Source: Diphasiastrum complanatum
Lineage: Eukaryota > Streptophyta > Lycopodiopsida > Lycopodiales > Lycopodiaceae
DNA length: 64,000 bases
Direction: 5' to 3'
NCBI GenBank assembly: GCA_029204225.1
Contig: CM055095.1
Span: forward strand, 67,295,940 to 67,359,939
Below, piece by piece: positions 11,929 to 24,000 of the stretch. The notes beneath the pieces were generated by a model. It was not told where the DNA came from. It did no database searches and saw only the letters and a list, made by a program, of their open reading frames with translations. How positions within the stretch are numbered: the first letter of the stretch is position 1; each line of letters begins with the position of its first letter. A program made the position numbers and the translations under genes.

Positions 11929-12206
11929 GATCTGACGCTGCCCCCGAAACGATCACAGACAAGTTCTTCACAATCTACAAATTAGCTTCTCGAATAGGCA
12001 AGTTAGTCTACATCGGACAGACAACAAATTTTGATAGACGCATGCAACAACATGCTCACAGGCTATCTAAAGGGATGGTCTATGACAATACTAGTAGTTT
12101 TTTTGATCATTTCGAAGCCCAGATATCAGAAGTTGTTAATGATTCTTCAATTGCAAATAGATTAGAAAAAATGTTTATAAAAATGTTTAGATCTCAAAAA
12201 ATGTGA
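11929..12206 (+). CDS. GIY-YIG nuclease domain exon (partial gene)
   Basis: An open frame of about 92 codons follows a canonical acceptor (CTTTGCAG) and ends at TGA 12204-12206. Translation gives FFTIYKL, then after about ten residues KLVYIGQTTNFDRRMQQH, and near the C terminus NRLEKMFIKMF. This is the order of a GIY-YIG nuclease: the two strands IY and YIG with usual spacing, a catalytic Arg with following His, and a downstream Glu in a helix. The first Gly of GIY is Thr here. No in-frame Met precedes the domain and an in-frame stop lies upstream of the acceptor, so it must be a terminal exon or a fragment. I cannot assign a gene. Candidates are a domain captured from a Penelope-like element, a virus-derived insertion, or the last exon of a plant nuclease gene. 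The frame has no internal stop over the whole domain. Confidence 0.72.
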
Positions 12207-12596
12207 CTAACTTAGGGCTGCCATCCTTCGTTTTCACGCAAATACTGGTATTTGAAACGCCGATCATACATATGAAAAAAAATTGCACATCTTATCAATT
12301 CATAGTTTTAATTCAATATGTTTATTCTCATATTTTGTTTAAATTCATTCAAAATTCAAAGTTCCAGAAAACATATGATTCATACAAATAACAAAGCATT
12401 TTATTACATGTCTTCTTGTTGCTCTCATGTGACAGCATGCAACGGCTCTTCAGATACCCTACGTGTTGGAACTGTCTTTTTGGTTCGACAATTGCACTTT
12501 TGAATAGCTAAATATGGACACCTCTCCGAACATTAGAACATTGTATTCAACAAAGACACATATTACAATATTGTCTTTCGTGCTATACCATTCTCT

Positions 12597-13430
12597 TCTG
12601 AAATGCAATTTCTTTCTACCTACGATACAACATCATCAAATACATGCATGATAAATACACAATCTACTAAAAAAGTAAATCTCCTATACTTTTTTGGTGT
12701 TGAAACATTAAGAAAATCATGTATTTTTCATATTATTCAAATGAGCTCAAAGTAGTTTCCAACAACAATTCCTTGATTGACTACATATAGATGTCAGTTT
12801 TGAAACAATAATTTGCTACAATTGGCAAACAATCATCCCTTTCTATGCAAAACGTATGTTTCAATGCACAACATGCATGTAACGATATTCAATGACTATT
12901 CAGCCATGTATGAATTCTCTTACCATATTTTAAATTTTAAATGACCTTGCTTTTTTTTTTTTTTACTTTAGATAACGATGACTTTTTATTCTGTGTTTAT
13001 GAAAAGAACGATTTTCTCAACAAAAATAATATTTAGATTCACTTGAATAACTTGTCATTAGCAATCAAAATTATTTAGAAGATATCAGCAATTGTCAACT
13101 ATTTCAGTTTTGACATTGTTCTTGATCATTGCTCACCTTGAAGTCTTTTTAGCAATGACAATTCCGTCTTTAATAGAGACATAGATAATGCTATTGTATT
13201 TTGTTGGTTGCTAAAATGCAATTTCTCTTTAGTTACAACACAACGACATCACACACATGCGTGACAAATACAAAAATTATTTCAAAAAAGTAAATTTTGT
13301 AAACATTAAAAAAAAAAATGTTAGACAAATCATATCCCTTTAATGTCATTGAAATGAACTCGAATAATAAAAAGTAACAATTCTTTGACTGCATATTTCG
13401 ATATGTTAGCTTCAATACAATATCTGCCTA
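12597..13430 (+). repeat. Pair of diverged direct repeats
   Basis: About 12597-12815 and 13208-13430 share a colinear series of phrases (GAAATGCAATTTCT or AAAATGCAATTTCT, then CATCA...CATGCATGATAAATAC or CATGCGTGACAAATAC, AAAAAGTAAAT, and the stretch ending in TTGACTGCATAT or TTGACTACATAT). They could be old LTRs of a short element or a segmental duplication. No coding content was seen between them. Confidence 0.6.
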
Positions 13431-13782
13431 TAGCGGGAGATGAAAATGAAAACAGAAAGCAACTTGAAATGGCAAAGAACTTATCTACGAATTGTTCTGA
13501 TACTTTTCAACACCCTCACTTCAAGGTGTAGGTTTATACATAACATTGAAGACAAAACAGAATATGGTTTATGGATTTTTATTATTATGACAAGGCTCTT
13601 TCCTCCATTTTCTCTCTCTACACTTCATGCTCTTCATTTCATGTAGACCGATGGAACTAGTGGCTTATACACTTTAGTGCCGTTGATGTAGCATAATATT
13701 CTATCAATCATTAGTTAATCTCAACTATAGTTTCAAAAATCACAATCACTCTCTACTATATTTTGAAATTCTAGAAAAGTCC

Positions 13783-13990
13783 ATTGCATCGCGATGTATG
13801 GGTAGAGCTGTTGACTGTGACGCAGGCTCGAATCCCAGCCGCTGCATAGTGACATCTTAAAACCTTGCTTCTTACTTGGCGTTGTCCAAATGGCGTTGCC
13901 AGGCTGTATATGTTGTGTACAACCTACCAGTTGCGTAGCTCTATATACAAACACAACCTACTAGTTGCGTAACTCTATATACAAATTTTT
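13783..13990 (+). mobile_element. tRNA-derived SINE
   Basis: The 5' part resembles a tRNA, with an internal promoter: an A-box-like GTATGGGTAGAGCTG and a near-perfect B box GGCTCGAATCCC about 30 bases further on. No tRNA cloverleaf closes. The 3' part carries two copies of ACAACCTACYAGTTGCGTA(G/A)CTCTATATACAAA (positions about 13919-13953 and 13954-13986) followed by a short T run. Promoter boxes, a tRNA-unrelated body and a repeated tail fit a SINE. Confidence 0.65.
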
Positions 13991-14159
13991 TTTTGAGAAA
14001 ATGATGAAACTATGAGAACATGCTTCTTTCTACACAACCTCTATTATTCAATTATCAATATCGCATACAGTTTCGCTCTTTAAAATTTCTATTCGATTCA
14101 AATCGAGACAAATTTGCGTAGCTTAGTTTGGTTTTTAGTCTTCTATTAATAAGAAGAAC

Positions 14160-14412
14160 AAAGTTTATTCTTTTCGCCACCAATCGTTAGCTTGGAGCGC
14201 CTCTGCGTCGTACATGTGACTAATCTATTCTCTGCGGCGGTGGCATGCCTCCTCTCTCCCTTTGTATGTTGCTTCTCCTTTCCTTCTCTTTCTCTTTCTT
14301 CGCCATGGAGGCGTAGTAGGCATGCCCATTTCTCTCTCGCTCTCGTTTTCCAGAGCATCATTTTACTGCCTGCGCTCTGCTGCTCTCGATCGCTGCCCCT
14401 GTGTTTCACCAT
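14160..14412 (+). promoter_or_regulatory. Probable 5' untranslated exon of the CK2-beta gene
   Basis: A pyrimidine-rich stretch typical of plant leaders (CTTCTCCTTTCCTTCTC) ends at a strong donor ATG|GTAAGT-like site (CACCAT|GTAAGTTG, border after 14412). The next acceptor TCGTCACAG ends at 14793, and the first CK2-beta Met follows at 14859. The transcription start is not visible. Confidence 0.5.
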
Positions 14413-14858
14413 GTAAGTTGTGCTGTTTTGCTGCATATTTTTCTTTCATTCCTGATGCATCATGCTAGCTGCTTTTGTAAAAAATCTGAACATATAGCTT
14501 CATCTTGTGGATGCGTCACTTCAATGTTTGTAGTTATCTATGCTTGATTTGTAATAAGGAGGATCAGTGTTAGCTATACCAGTTCTAGTTTTGTACCTCT
14601 GCAAGCTGAGTTGAAATCCCTTTTGGCATTCCTCTTTATATTAGGTTTTCTCCCCATAGGGTTTGTTCTTTGAAGTTTTTTATGGTAGCGGATAGCCTTG
14701 CTAGCTCATCTAAAGCTTATAAACTGCTAGAAGCACACACCTTACACTGGTTGTAACAGTCAAGGATAGCCTGAAACGAACTTTTCGTCACAGGTGGCAA
14801 GGCTTATGCTAGGCCTAAAGTTAATTGAGAAGTGTCCTCTCTAGCTCAAGCCGAGGAC

Positions 14859-17800
14859 ATGTACAAAGAGCGAAGCTTGTCCCAGTTAATAGAAGGTAGA
14901 GGCCGACCAGTAAAATTAGAATCCCGTACAGAAGGGCTAGAAAGCAAGAAACGGCTTGACAACGATGTTCGAGAAAAGGCTTCGCCATCTACGTCCAAGG
15001 GATCGAATGGCAGGGAAAAGGATCGCCCATCAGGTCCGTCCACCTCCACAGGTCGCCGCACAGGGGCTGCAGACACCAAGGCTACCTATGACAAGAACAA
15101 ATATCCGGACGATGGTTGGTAGCCTTTCCCTCTGTTTTTTGCTATTTACCTTTAGCTTTGAGTTTGAGTCGATTACTTGTATGCTGAAAAGGTTGTCGAT
15201 TCCATTGTTTCTGCTATCAGGTTTTTCGTGACATGTCCTACTGTGCGGATGAATGAGCCTTAGTGAACCTTTTTGGAAGCCTTTATCGAGTATAACATTT
15301 GCAGTCAGCAGTATTAAGCATTATCAGTGCATCGCATTTGTGTTAGGGTGTGGTTCATAGACTCACGTAATGGCTGGTTGAGAGCCTGCTTTCCTTCTGT
15401 TTGCCAGTCTTACAGCTATGGCATCTTTGGGAAAAATGTGCAAATCTCTTTTGAACCGATATACCCCTTATGCCTCAGCTACTTTTATTTCCAAACACCG
15501 TTTGTGGAACTAAGAGTTTCACTTAATGGCATAAAATCTAAAGGGCTTGCTGAACCCTATGTTGCCCTTGGTTTTCATATGGTAGTGTTTCTGTATGCAC
15601 ATACAACAGGCGTATTGTTAATCTTGAGCTGCATCTTGGCTGGTTTTCATGACAGCCGAGGATTCAGAGACTGAAACAGAAGAATCGGATGTAAGTGGCT
15701 CAGATGGTGAAGATCCGTCATGGATATCATGGTTTTGTGGCTTACGGGGAAACGAGTTTTTTTGCAATGTGGACGAGGAGTACATACAAGATGACTTTAA
15801 CCTGAGTGGACTTAGTAGCCAAGTTCCTTATTACGACTATGCTCTTGATCTTATTTTGGATGTCGAGTCCCCAAATGGTATGCATCTTGTCAACCATGAA
15901 TCAAATACAAATATTCTTGTATTGAAATGAAGCCAATCATGTTTTGGTTAATTTTTAATCTTATTTTTTTGAAGTTGTTGTTGTTCTTTTCTTTCTGGTA
16001 ACCATGCAGTTTTAGTTATTTTGATGCTCATTGCTATGGATCTCTCCTTACAGAGTTGATCTCAAGGATGAAGAATGAACAAAGATGATTGACTTCATAC
16101 TCAATATTACTCACCATCGGTTCACTTGTTGGAATGTTAAACAAAAATCATCGTTTTTTTATGCATGTATCGATTATCATGCTAGCTATAGGTGTTTCAC
16201 GTTGGAACTTTTTTTTAACGTTATTTGTCCATTTTCAGATCAAGACAGTTAGTTAAGTTTTTGGTTATGTTTGTCAATGTAGAACCAATGCAACTTTCTC
16301 TATGTTATTAGATGTATGGATTGATAGTAAATGCTCTGCATCCATGTCATATTGTACTTTACATGTAAGTAGTTGGACAACTCATCTATTTGGTGTTGTA
16401 AATAGTCAAATATATTGCATTAGTCAGTGTAATCATTACATAGATGAGCAAATGTGTTTTTTCATCTCATCCACAGCTTTTAGATGGTGGAAGAGTAATT
16501 ATCTTGGGCTAATGTCTACCTAGTAGAGTAGTCGATCTATTGTTACTATTATGCTCTCGGGACAACATAATATAGGGATTCCTCCATCTTGATCGTTATC
16601 AAAATATATCTCTATATCTTTATGAGTTGCCTCATTAAAGACTACATCCCTACTTATGATTATTTTCTTACCCTCCAAGTCATATAACCTGTATCCCTTC
16701 TCTTGATTATCATAACCAAGAAATAAACACTTAGTCGCCTTAGAATCCAATTTGCTCCTTGAATCCTTAGGTATGTAAGTATAAGCAATACTCCCAGACA
16801 CTCTCAAATGACTTACATCTGGCTTCCGACCCGTGTAAGCTTCCTCTGGAGTTCGATTCTCTACAACCTTTGTAGGACTTCGATTCAAAAGATAAATCGC
16901 CGTCTTAACTGCTTCACCCCAAAACATATTTGGAAGATTTTTACTCTTGAGCATACTCCTCGCAGTTTCCACTATGGACCGGTTCTTTCTTTCCGCAACT
17001 CCATTTTGTTGAGGCGTGTCGGTATTTGCAAATTGTCTCTTTATACCTTGATCCTTGCAAAACACTTGAAATTCTGTAGAAAGATACTCTCCCCAGTTGT
17101 CCGAGCGAAGTATCTTAATTTGTCTATTTGTTTCTTTCTCCACCTGTGTCTTAAACCATGTGAAATACTTGAAAGCTTCACCCTTATTCTTCAGAAGATA
17201 GATCCATGTCTTCCTAGAATAGTCATCCGCAAACACCATAAAGTAACTTGCTCCCCCATAAGATTGAGTCCTCATAGGACCACACAAATCTGTATGAACA
17301 AGTTCTAGAACATTTTTCGCCCTGAATGTACTAGGCAAAAAGTTCTTCATATGATGCTTGCCTAAGACACAACCTTCACAAACCTTGTGATAAAAAACGA
17401 CTTGAGGTAAACCTGTAACCATGTTAAATTTCCTCAAGACTTGTAGACTTTTGTAATTCAGATGTCCATACCTCTCGTGCCATAACTTACTCAAAGATCC
17501 AGTATCCGCAACACTTGCATGATGATCCACCACCTGAGCTTGAAGTTTATACAATCGCCCTACAAGTATGCCCTCAGCTACAACCTCATTATTTTTCCTC
17601 TTGATGAGACACCGCTGTTCGTCAAACTGCACCACCATGTGTTGCTTTGCAATAGCTGATACTGAGATAAAGTTTTTCTTGATTCCTGGTACATAAAGCA
17701 CATCCTTTATGTTTCCAATCTTCCCCGAAGGTAGTTGTACTAAAACTTTTCCAAGTCCCTTTATATCATATGTGTAGTTGTCCCCCAACTTCACATTTGA

Positions 17801-18759
17801 CCCATCATCTAATTTTTGAAAATTAGATAGCCAGTCTCGCCTAGGTGTCATGTGCTTCGAAGCTCCTGAATCAATAAACCAATAGTCATCTTCCTTTGAG
17901 AAGGTTCCACCAGAAGATGTCGATGCCGAAAACAACTCATAGTCTTCAAGATCCAAAGCACTCAATTTTGCATTAGATGTTTCTTCTTCTTCAGCAAAAT
18001 CCCCGTCCTGCTTTTTCTTGAATTTGTTGTGCCAGCACTCCTTTGCATAATGTCCTGATTTTCCGCAAAAAGTCCCTTTTGTTTAACACCTTTCACCATG
18101 AAAGTTTTGGGAGGTCGTACCGAATGGATGCATACTATGTCATGCATCCTACTTCTCGTGCATAAAAGATTCCATTCCACATTTTTGAACTAAAAGATGT
18201 TCATGTGGGAGGATGCACGCATGCCACCATGGGTGGATCTTCCTACCTCATGTATAGGCACAAATGTCTCACACAAATAAAACCATGACAAAATAATCCT
18301 CAAACGTATTTAGTTTTTAGCTTTATTTAGCTTTTTCCCTGTGTGTGTGTGTGTGTGTGTGACGTTTTATGCCGGCAAAGCGTGATATTTTTGTTGGCAC
18401 ACCCACAAGGTCACACAAATAGTTTTATACTATATAGACTAGTAAAGAGTGCCCGTCATTGACGGCGGCCGACGATCTAGTGGGTATGCCCATCGTTGAC
18501 GGGCGGCCAACGATCTGGGTGACGGGCAGTCCTAATGCGGTCTAAAATGGTCGGAAGTTGACGGGCGACCAATGGTCGAGATGTGCGGACGATGCTCATG
18601 GTGCGGATCATACAAATATGGTGCGGATTTAGGATTAGGGATGCGTGTGTGTGTGGGGGGGGTGCTAGAGGTCAAAGGCGGCAGAGAATGTGTTAGTACG
18701 AAATGTGTGCTTGTATTCGATGTATGCAAGTTTAGGGTTCTGATAGCCCAGCAAAGGTT

Positions 18760-18794
<35 letters not shown>

Positions 18795-20956
18795 GTTTGC
18801 ACGTTTTGTTTGCATGTGTGATGTGTACGTGTATATGTATGTGTGTTGTGTGTGTGTGCCGTGTGCGCGTGTATGTGTATGTGTGTGTGATGTGCGTGTG
18901 TATTGTGTGTATGTGTGTGTGTGATGTGCGTGTGGGTGCGTGTGTATATCTATGTGTATGTGTTGTGCGTGCATGTGGTGTGTGTGCACGTGTATAGTGT
19001 ATGTGTGTTGTGTGTGTATGTGTATGTATTGTGTATGTGTATGTATTGTGTATGTGCATGTGCGTGTTTATGGAGGGTGTGTGTGTATGCGTGTGTTTAC
19101 GAAGTGTGTGTGTGTTTGGGCTGAGCTTTGACCTCAACAAAGCCCAAGCTGATCACCTGAGCTCTGAGTTCAACAAAGCCCTGGCTTGATCAACCCAGCA
19201 TTTGTTGTGCTCGAAAGTAAGTGTGTGTGTGTGTGTGTGTGTGTGCGCGCTTTAACCAGTAATTAATCATTAGAGTTGGGCTTTAGGGTTTAGGCATTAG
19301 GCATTAGGCATTAACCATAAACCTTAAACCCCTCTATTAAACCCTTACTCCCACCCCTCTCTTAAACCCTAAACTGTGTTCTTAAAATGTTATGTCCCTT
19401 GTAAACCTTTACCCCCCTCTCATAAACCCTAATCTGCCAAGCCTGTCGCACTCAAAAGATGCAGAAAGGAGTCGCGATTAGCTATAGAGGGCTCAGAAGA
19501 TACAAAAAGAAGCAATAGAGGACTTAGAAGATACAGAAAGGAGTCGCGATTAGCCATAGAGGGCTCAGAAGATATAGAAATAAGCAATAAAGGACTCGGA
19601 AGAAGATTAGGAGTCGCGATTAGCTATGAGCACCGAGCATACGCTTTAGAGTCAAACTTGTGGTGACCGCCTATGCCAAAAGAAGCTTGGGAATATGCAT
19701 TCACTCTCTCCCTACCAACCCCTCAGCCAGTCGTAGTTCACTCATTATGATACACTATAGCCTCTTTGGTAAAACGTGTTCTACCATTCTTAGGAGGAGA
19801 ACATGTTTGTGCGATCTATGCATGTATGATATGTCTATGTCATATATGATGATTACTTAAGAGTCAATTATTAATAGTCTAGGTTTTAAAACTAAATTTT
19901 GGACTTTCACTCTTTCTAAATCTAACAAATCATCACACTAAGTTTTGAAACCATTGTGTATTAGAAAGAGAGATTCAAGATTCAGGAGTCAGGTCCTAAA
20001 TGATTGTAATTGCATTGCAAACATGTACTTTGCAACCTAAAATCCAATCGCGTGTTTTTACTGTAACACATACCCAACATGAATTTATCATTTACTAGAA
20101 ACCCTAAAACCAATTCTCCAATTTGATTTTCTGAGGACTGATGAAACCATTGCTAATGATATGCATAGATATGAGCAACTTGTCATGAAACAATAGTTGA
20201 ACGTTCATAATTAGCACTTCAAACTTAATGCACTCTATCACTTTCCTTCCTAGAAAAAGCATGATTAGGGATCCAAATGTAGAATAAACACTAGGCGCGA
20301 CCCTGCATTGACTACTAATTGATAAATTGATTGAGATTAGAATGATGTGCAGTAGAGCACTCGTGCTTTGCAAAACAATAAATGAGTCTATAAACTCGAC
20401 TGCTTAAGAATAAGAAATACGCACCATCCAACAAAAAACAAAAGGTTCGAAATGCATCAAAAACATCGCAGTAAAGAGGCACACCTGCTTTTCCATTTCC
20501 GGAAACAGGCTATGCAGCTGCAAGAAGTAGTCCTGTACTCCTAATGCTGAGATGGACAAAGAAATTCCAGTCTCAGACAAATTAGGAAAACTACTCCGGG
20601 ATCTTTCGGGGCCCGGAGAGGGAAAGCGGATAGGAGAGTTTCCACTGGAACGCAGCCGCTTCGCAATAGGTGGAGATCCGTGTAGTTCGTCAAACAGCGA
20701 CCGCTTCCCACAGACAATCGCAGACATGGCAGCAGTTAACCTCACTCAAAATATTGTGAGCCTTTTGTGCCTCATATCTCTATCTATACATCTATACAGC
20801 ACCAGCGTATTTGCTTCACTACTGAAGCTGCCTATTTTTACTAATGAATCGCTCCTGTCAAGATATCTCAAATTTGTCAATGTTTGCCCTCTTTCAAGCT
20901 TGCCTTCCAGACAATACGCCTAGACATTACAAAGAATATAATTAAAATCCAAAGCC

Positions 20957-21017
<61 letters not shown>

Positions 21018-24000
21018 CCCAAACTCAAAGCGGATTAACCTAAAAAAGAACTACCAGCCTCAACTTGGAAGGATTCAATTGCTGTAGCAGATATGATTAG
21101 GATCAATCGAGCCAGCAGGCCCAGATCTATGCATCCTGACTTGTAAAGCCAGTTGTCTCATGTCGCTGTAGCAGGTTCTGAATTTTTTTTTTTCTTGTTT
21201 CTTTTTCTCTGTTTCTGTCCCAGAAACGTGTTTGCCCAGAGACGCATTTCTGTGAAACTATGGTGTGTATCGTAGATGCACCAGTGATTCGCCCAGAATC
21301 GCTGTTTTAAAAAAAGTAACTAGGCAATATGGGTATTAGTAGAGAGAGAAAAAACAGACGATTACCTTTACAGTATTTTCAGATCCCATTTCAGTAGTTT
21401 CAAGTCTAATTCCAGTAGTTTCAGGTATTTCATAGACATTGACTGCTTACACACCTTTGTACTCAGTGGGGTTTAGGGGTGAACCTCTCGAAGACCAAAG
21501 TTATGGTCTTCAATACCTCTCGGGCTTTTATGCAGCGCCAGGAGCTTACCTTTGATGGACAGTCTCTAGAGGTGGTCTCTTCATTCACTTACTTGGGTGT
21601 GCTCTTCTCTGGTCCTACCTTCAGTATGAGACAAACAGCTACTTCTAGACTTGGGAAGGGACACTCTTCCCTAGTCCAGCTGGAGAGATTCTGCTTCCGT
21701 AAGTCTATTCGGGATGCCCCAAGTAAGTGCAAATTGTTTGCCACCATTGTCACCCCTTTAGCCCTATATGCGGCAGAGATATGGTGTACATGACTATCCT
21801 CTTCACATTGGTCCAACATTTCACGCTTACAGACCACCATGTTAGCTCGCATGATCCGCGCGAACTCGGTCCCACATGAGATGATCCTTGCAGAGTTTGC
21901 CACCCCCCTATTCAGATTGAGGCAACCTTCCAGCTTATCACGTACATCCAGAGAGCCCAGGCACTTCCTGATACAGAGCAGAGATATACGCGGCTTGCAC
22001 TCATGTCCTCTCATCACCTTCAGACTCAGGGATACCGGCTATCATGGTTCTCTCAGGCATCACACTTCATGGAAGCATTTGGTATCACTATCACTAATCT
22101 CCCTTTGGGCACACACCAATACATTAGACATTTTTTATACAGAGCATATCTCGACCGTACTTGGCGACACCAGCTGGGGGTTAAGCCTCTGATTACTATC
22201 GAACTCACTTTCTGGAGCAGGATGCCACCGGTCTTCCAGTCTTACCTCGATATTTGTCCTTTGGACTATCACACGGTCTCTGTTTCACTTTGGGACAGTT
22301 CAGAGTCTCCTCACATCAGTTGGCTATTGAGACAGGCAGATTCCAGGGTATACCACGAGAGGAGAGACTATGCTTGCTGTGTCCCCTACATGAGATAGAG
22401 TCCGAGGAGCATTTTATCTTCAGATGCCCCATACCGCTGTGTTGCACTTATGCTACGAGAGATGGTTTTGTTGCGCCAGGATATGTACCAGTCAACTCAC
22501 CAGCCACGTCCTAGCTCTCAGGCTCAGATTACGTCTTTCTTCACCAGGAGACGGACACGGTCTAATGACGATGACGACGACATACCACCTCACCGATGTC
22601 AGAGACTGTATCACTCAGTGTATCACTCAATGCTCATAGTCACGCAGCAGTTCGCACTTCCCGGCCTGTTACGAGAGCACACAATTTTCACCCCCCTAGA
22701 TGGCGTCAGCGGTGGCCCACATTACCTCCTCCTACAACTTGTATCACTTCCTTTTTCAACAGCAGCACTATATGATATCACTCTACTCCTGGCAGCTATC
22801 TTGCTCCCACTCATGGACAGTTGACAGTTTGTAGTTTACAGTTATTTTACTCATTGTCTTTTATGCATAGTTTGTTTTTGGAGACGTTTATATACGCCCC
22901 TAGGGTTTCACATACTTGACATGTACTCCTTTTGGTCTTATATGCCTTTTGGCATGGAAAAGACATTAATAAAGCTTTCTTTCTGTGTGTGTGTGTGTGC
23001 GCTAGTTCCTCTTTCTAGATTCATATCACTTCTTTTTTCTCAGCTTCAAAGGATGAGACTCTTATTCCTTTTAGACATTGCAACATAAGACGAAGGACTT
23101 TACCTCGGTTGTTTTCAAGAATTAGTCGTTAATCTTGTGAAAACAATAATTATGTCATCTTATCTTGTAGGTCTATCCTTGTCCAAATATGCCAGTTTCA
23201 ATTCTATTATTGAAATATTCTACATAATTTCAATGGGGTTTCTAGCTTATAGTAGGTAGAATCGTTCAACCTTAAAGTTGTTTTTACAAGCCCCACACAT
23301 GCATGAGAAACATGCCAAATGATGTTGCATGCAAATTCACAAAAAAATTCATTAATTCGAGTAGATGAGGAGATAGAAGCCAATTTCCTACAAAATTCTG
23401 CCAGATTCCACATCTCATTCGTACAAAAAGTCATGTGTAAGAGTTATTGTCATGATCTGGCAAAATATGGTATCCACTACAATTTCAGATGGTGATTTTA
23501 AAAAATCTATAGGAAGTTGTGAATCTCGGGCAAGAAGACAATGAAATGTTGGAAATTTGGGAAACCTGGACATCCTAAGAAGCAGTTTAAATCTTACAAA
23601 GTCGACCCCAACGTAAGTTGCTTGAAGCCATGACTTTTTTGCAAGCAAGTACCTGCAGTGATGATGTACCGGATCCATGAGTCATGGTCGATTGACTCGT
23701 ATTTCATTTCTTACGACTTTCTACAGCGAGTGGTTTTATAAATATGAAAGCTATGATGGAAATGAGGTGTTCTTAGGAGACGACTATATATATAAAATCA
23801 TAGTATGTGGAAGATTTAGGGGATGTTTAAAGATGGCAAAGCTAAAGCTTGCCCTGATGCTGTACATATTCCTGAATTGACCAGGATCCTTTTAAGTATG
23901 AGTGATGAGTGCATTTAACATTAAACAAAGAATGTTGGAGAATTCTTCAAGAGGCAATGGTGCTAGCAAGAGGATTCTGCATAGCCAGCATGATACCGCT

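Noticed and set aside
9339-12206. One gene joining the coiled-coil-like exon at 9339 to the GIY-YIG exon
   Set aside because: Joining CCCAG at 9502 to GATCTGAC at 11929 in the phase of the first exon produces an immediate TGA, so no supported model links them.
13783-13860. Functional tRNA gene
   Set aside because: A and B boxes are present but acceptor and anticodon stems cannot be paired, and the sequence continues into a SINE-type tail.
14146-14436. 96-codon minus-strand ORF and overlapping plus-strand ORFs over the CK2-beta leader
   Set aside because: They are low-complexity frames of a pyrimidine-rich untranslated leader.
18532-19140. Long His/Thr-rich and Cys/Val-rich ORFs on both strands
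   Set aside because: They are six-frame readings of the TG/TGTA microsatellite and have no codon structure or homologous domain.
19268-19435. Chromosome end or true telomere array
   Set aside because: Only a few TTTAGGG-like units, poorly ordered, inside the intron of an intact gene.
22450-22824. Separate 124-codon plus-strand gene
   Set aside because: It lies in the decayed 3' part of the LINE and continues the noncoding tail. No domain is visible.
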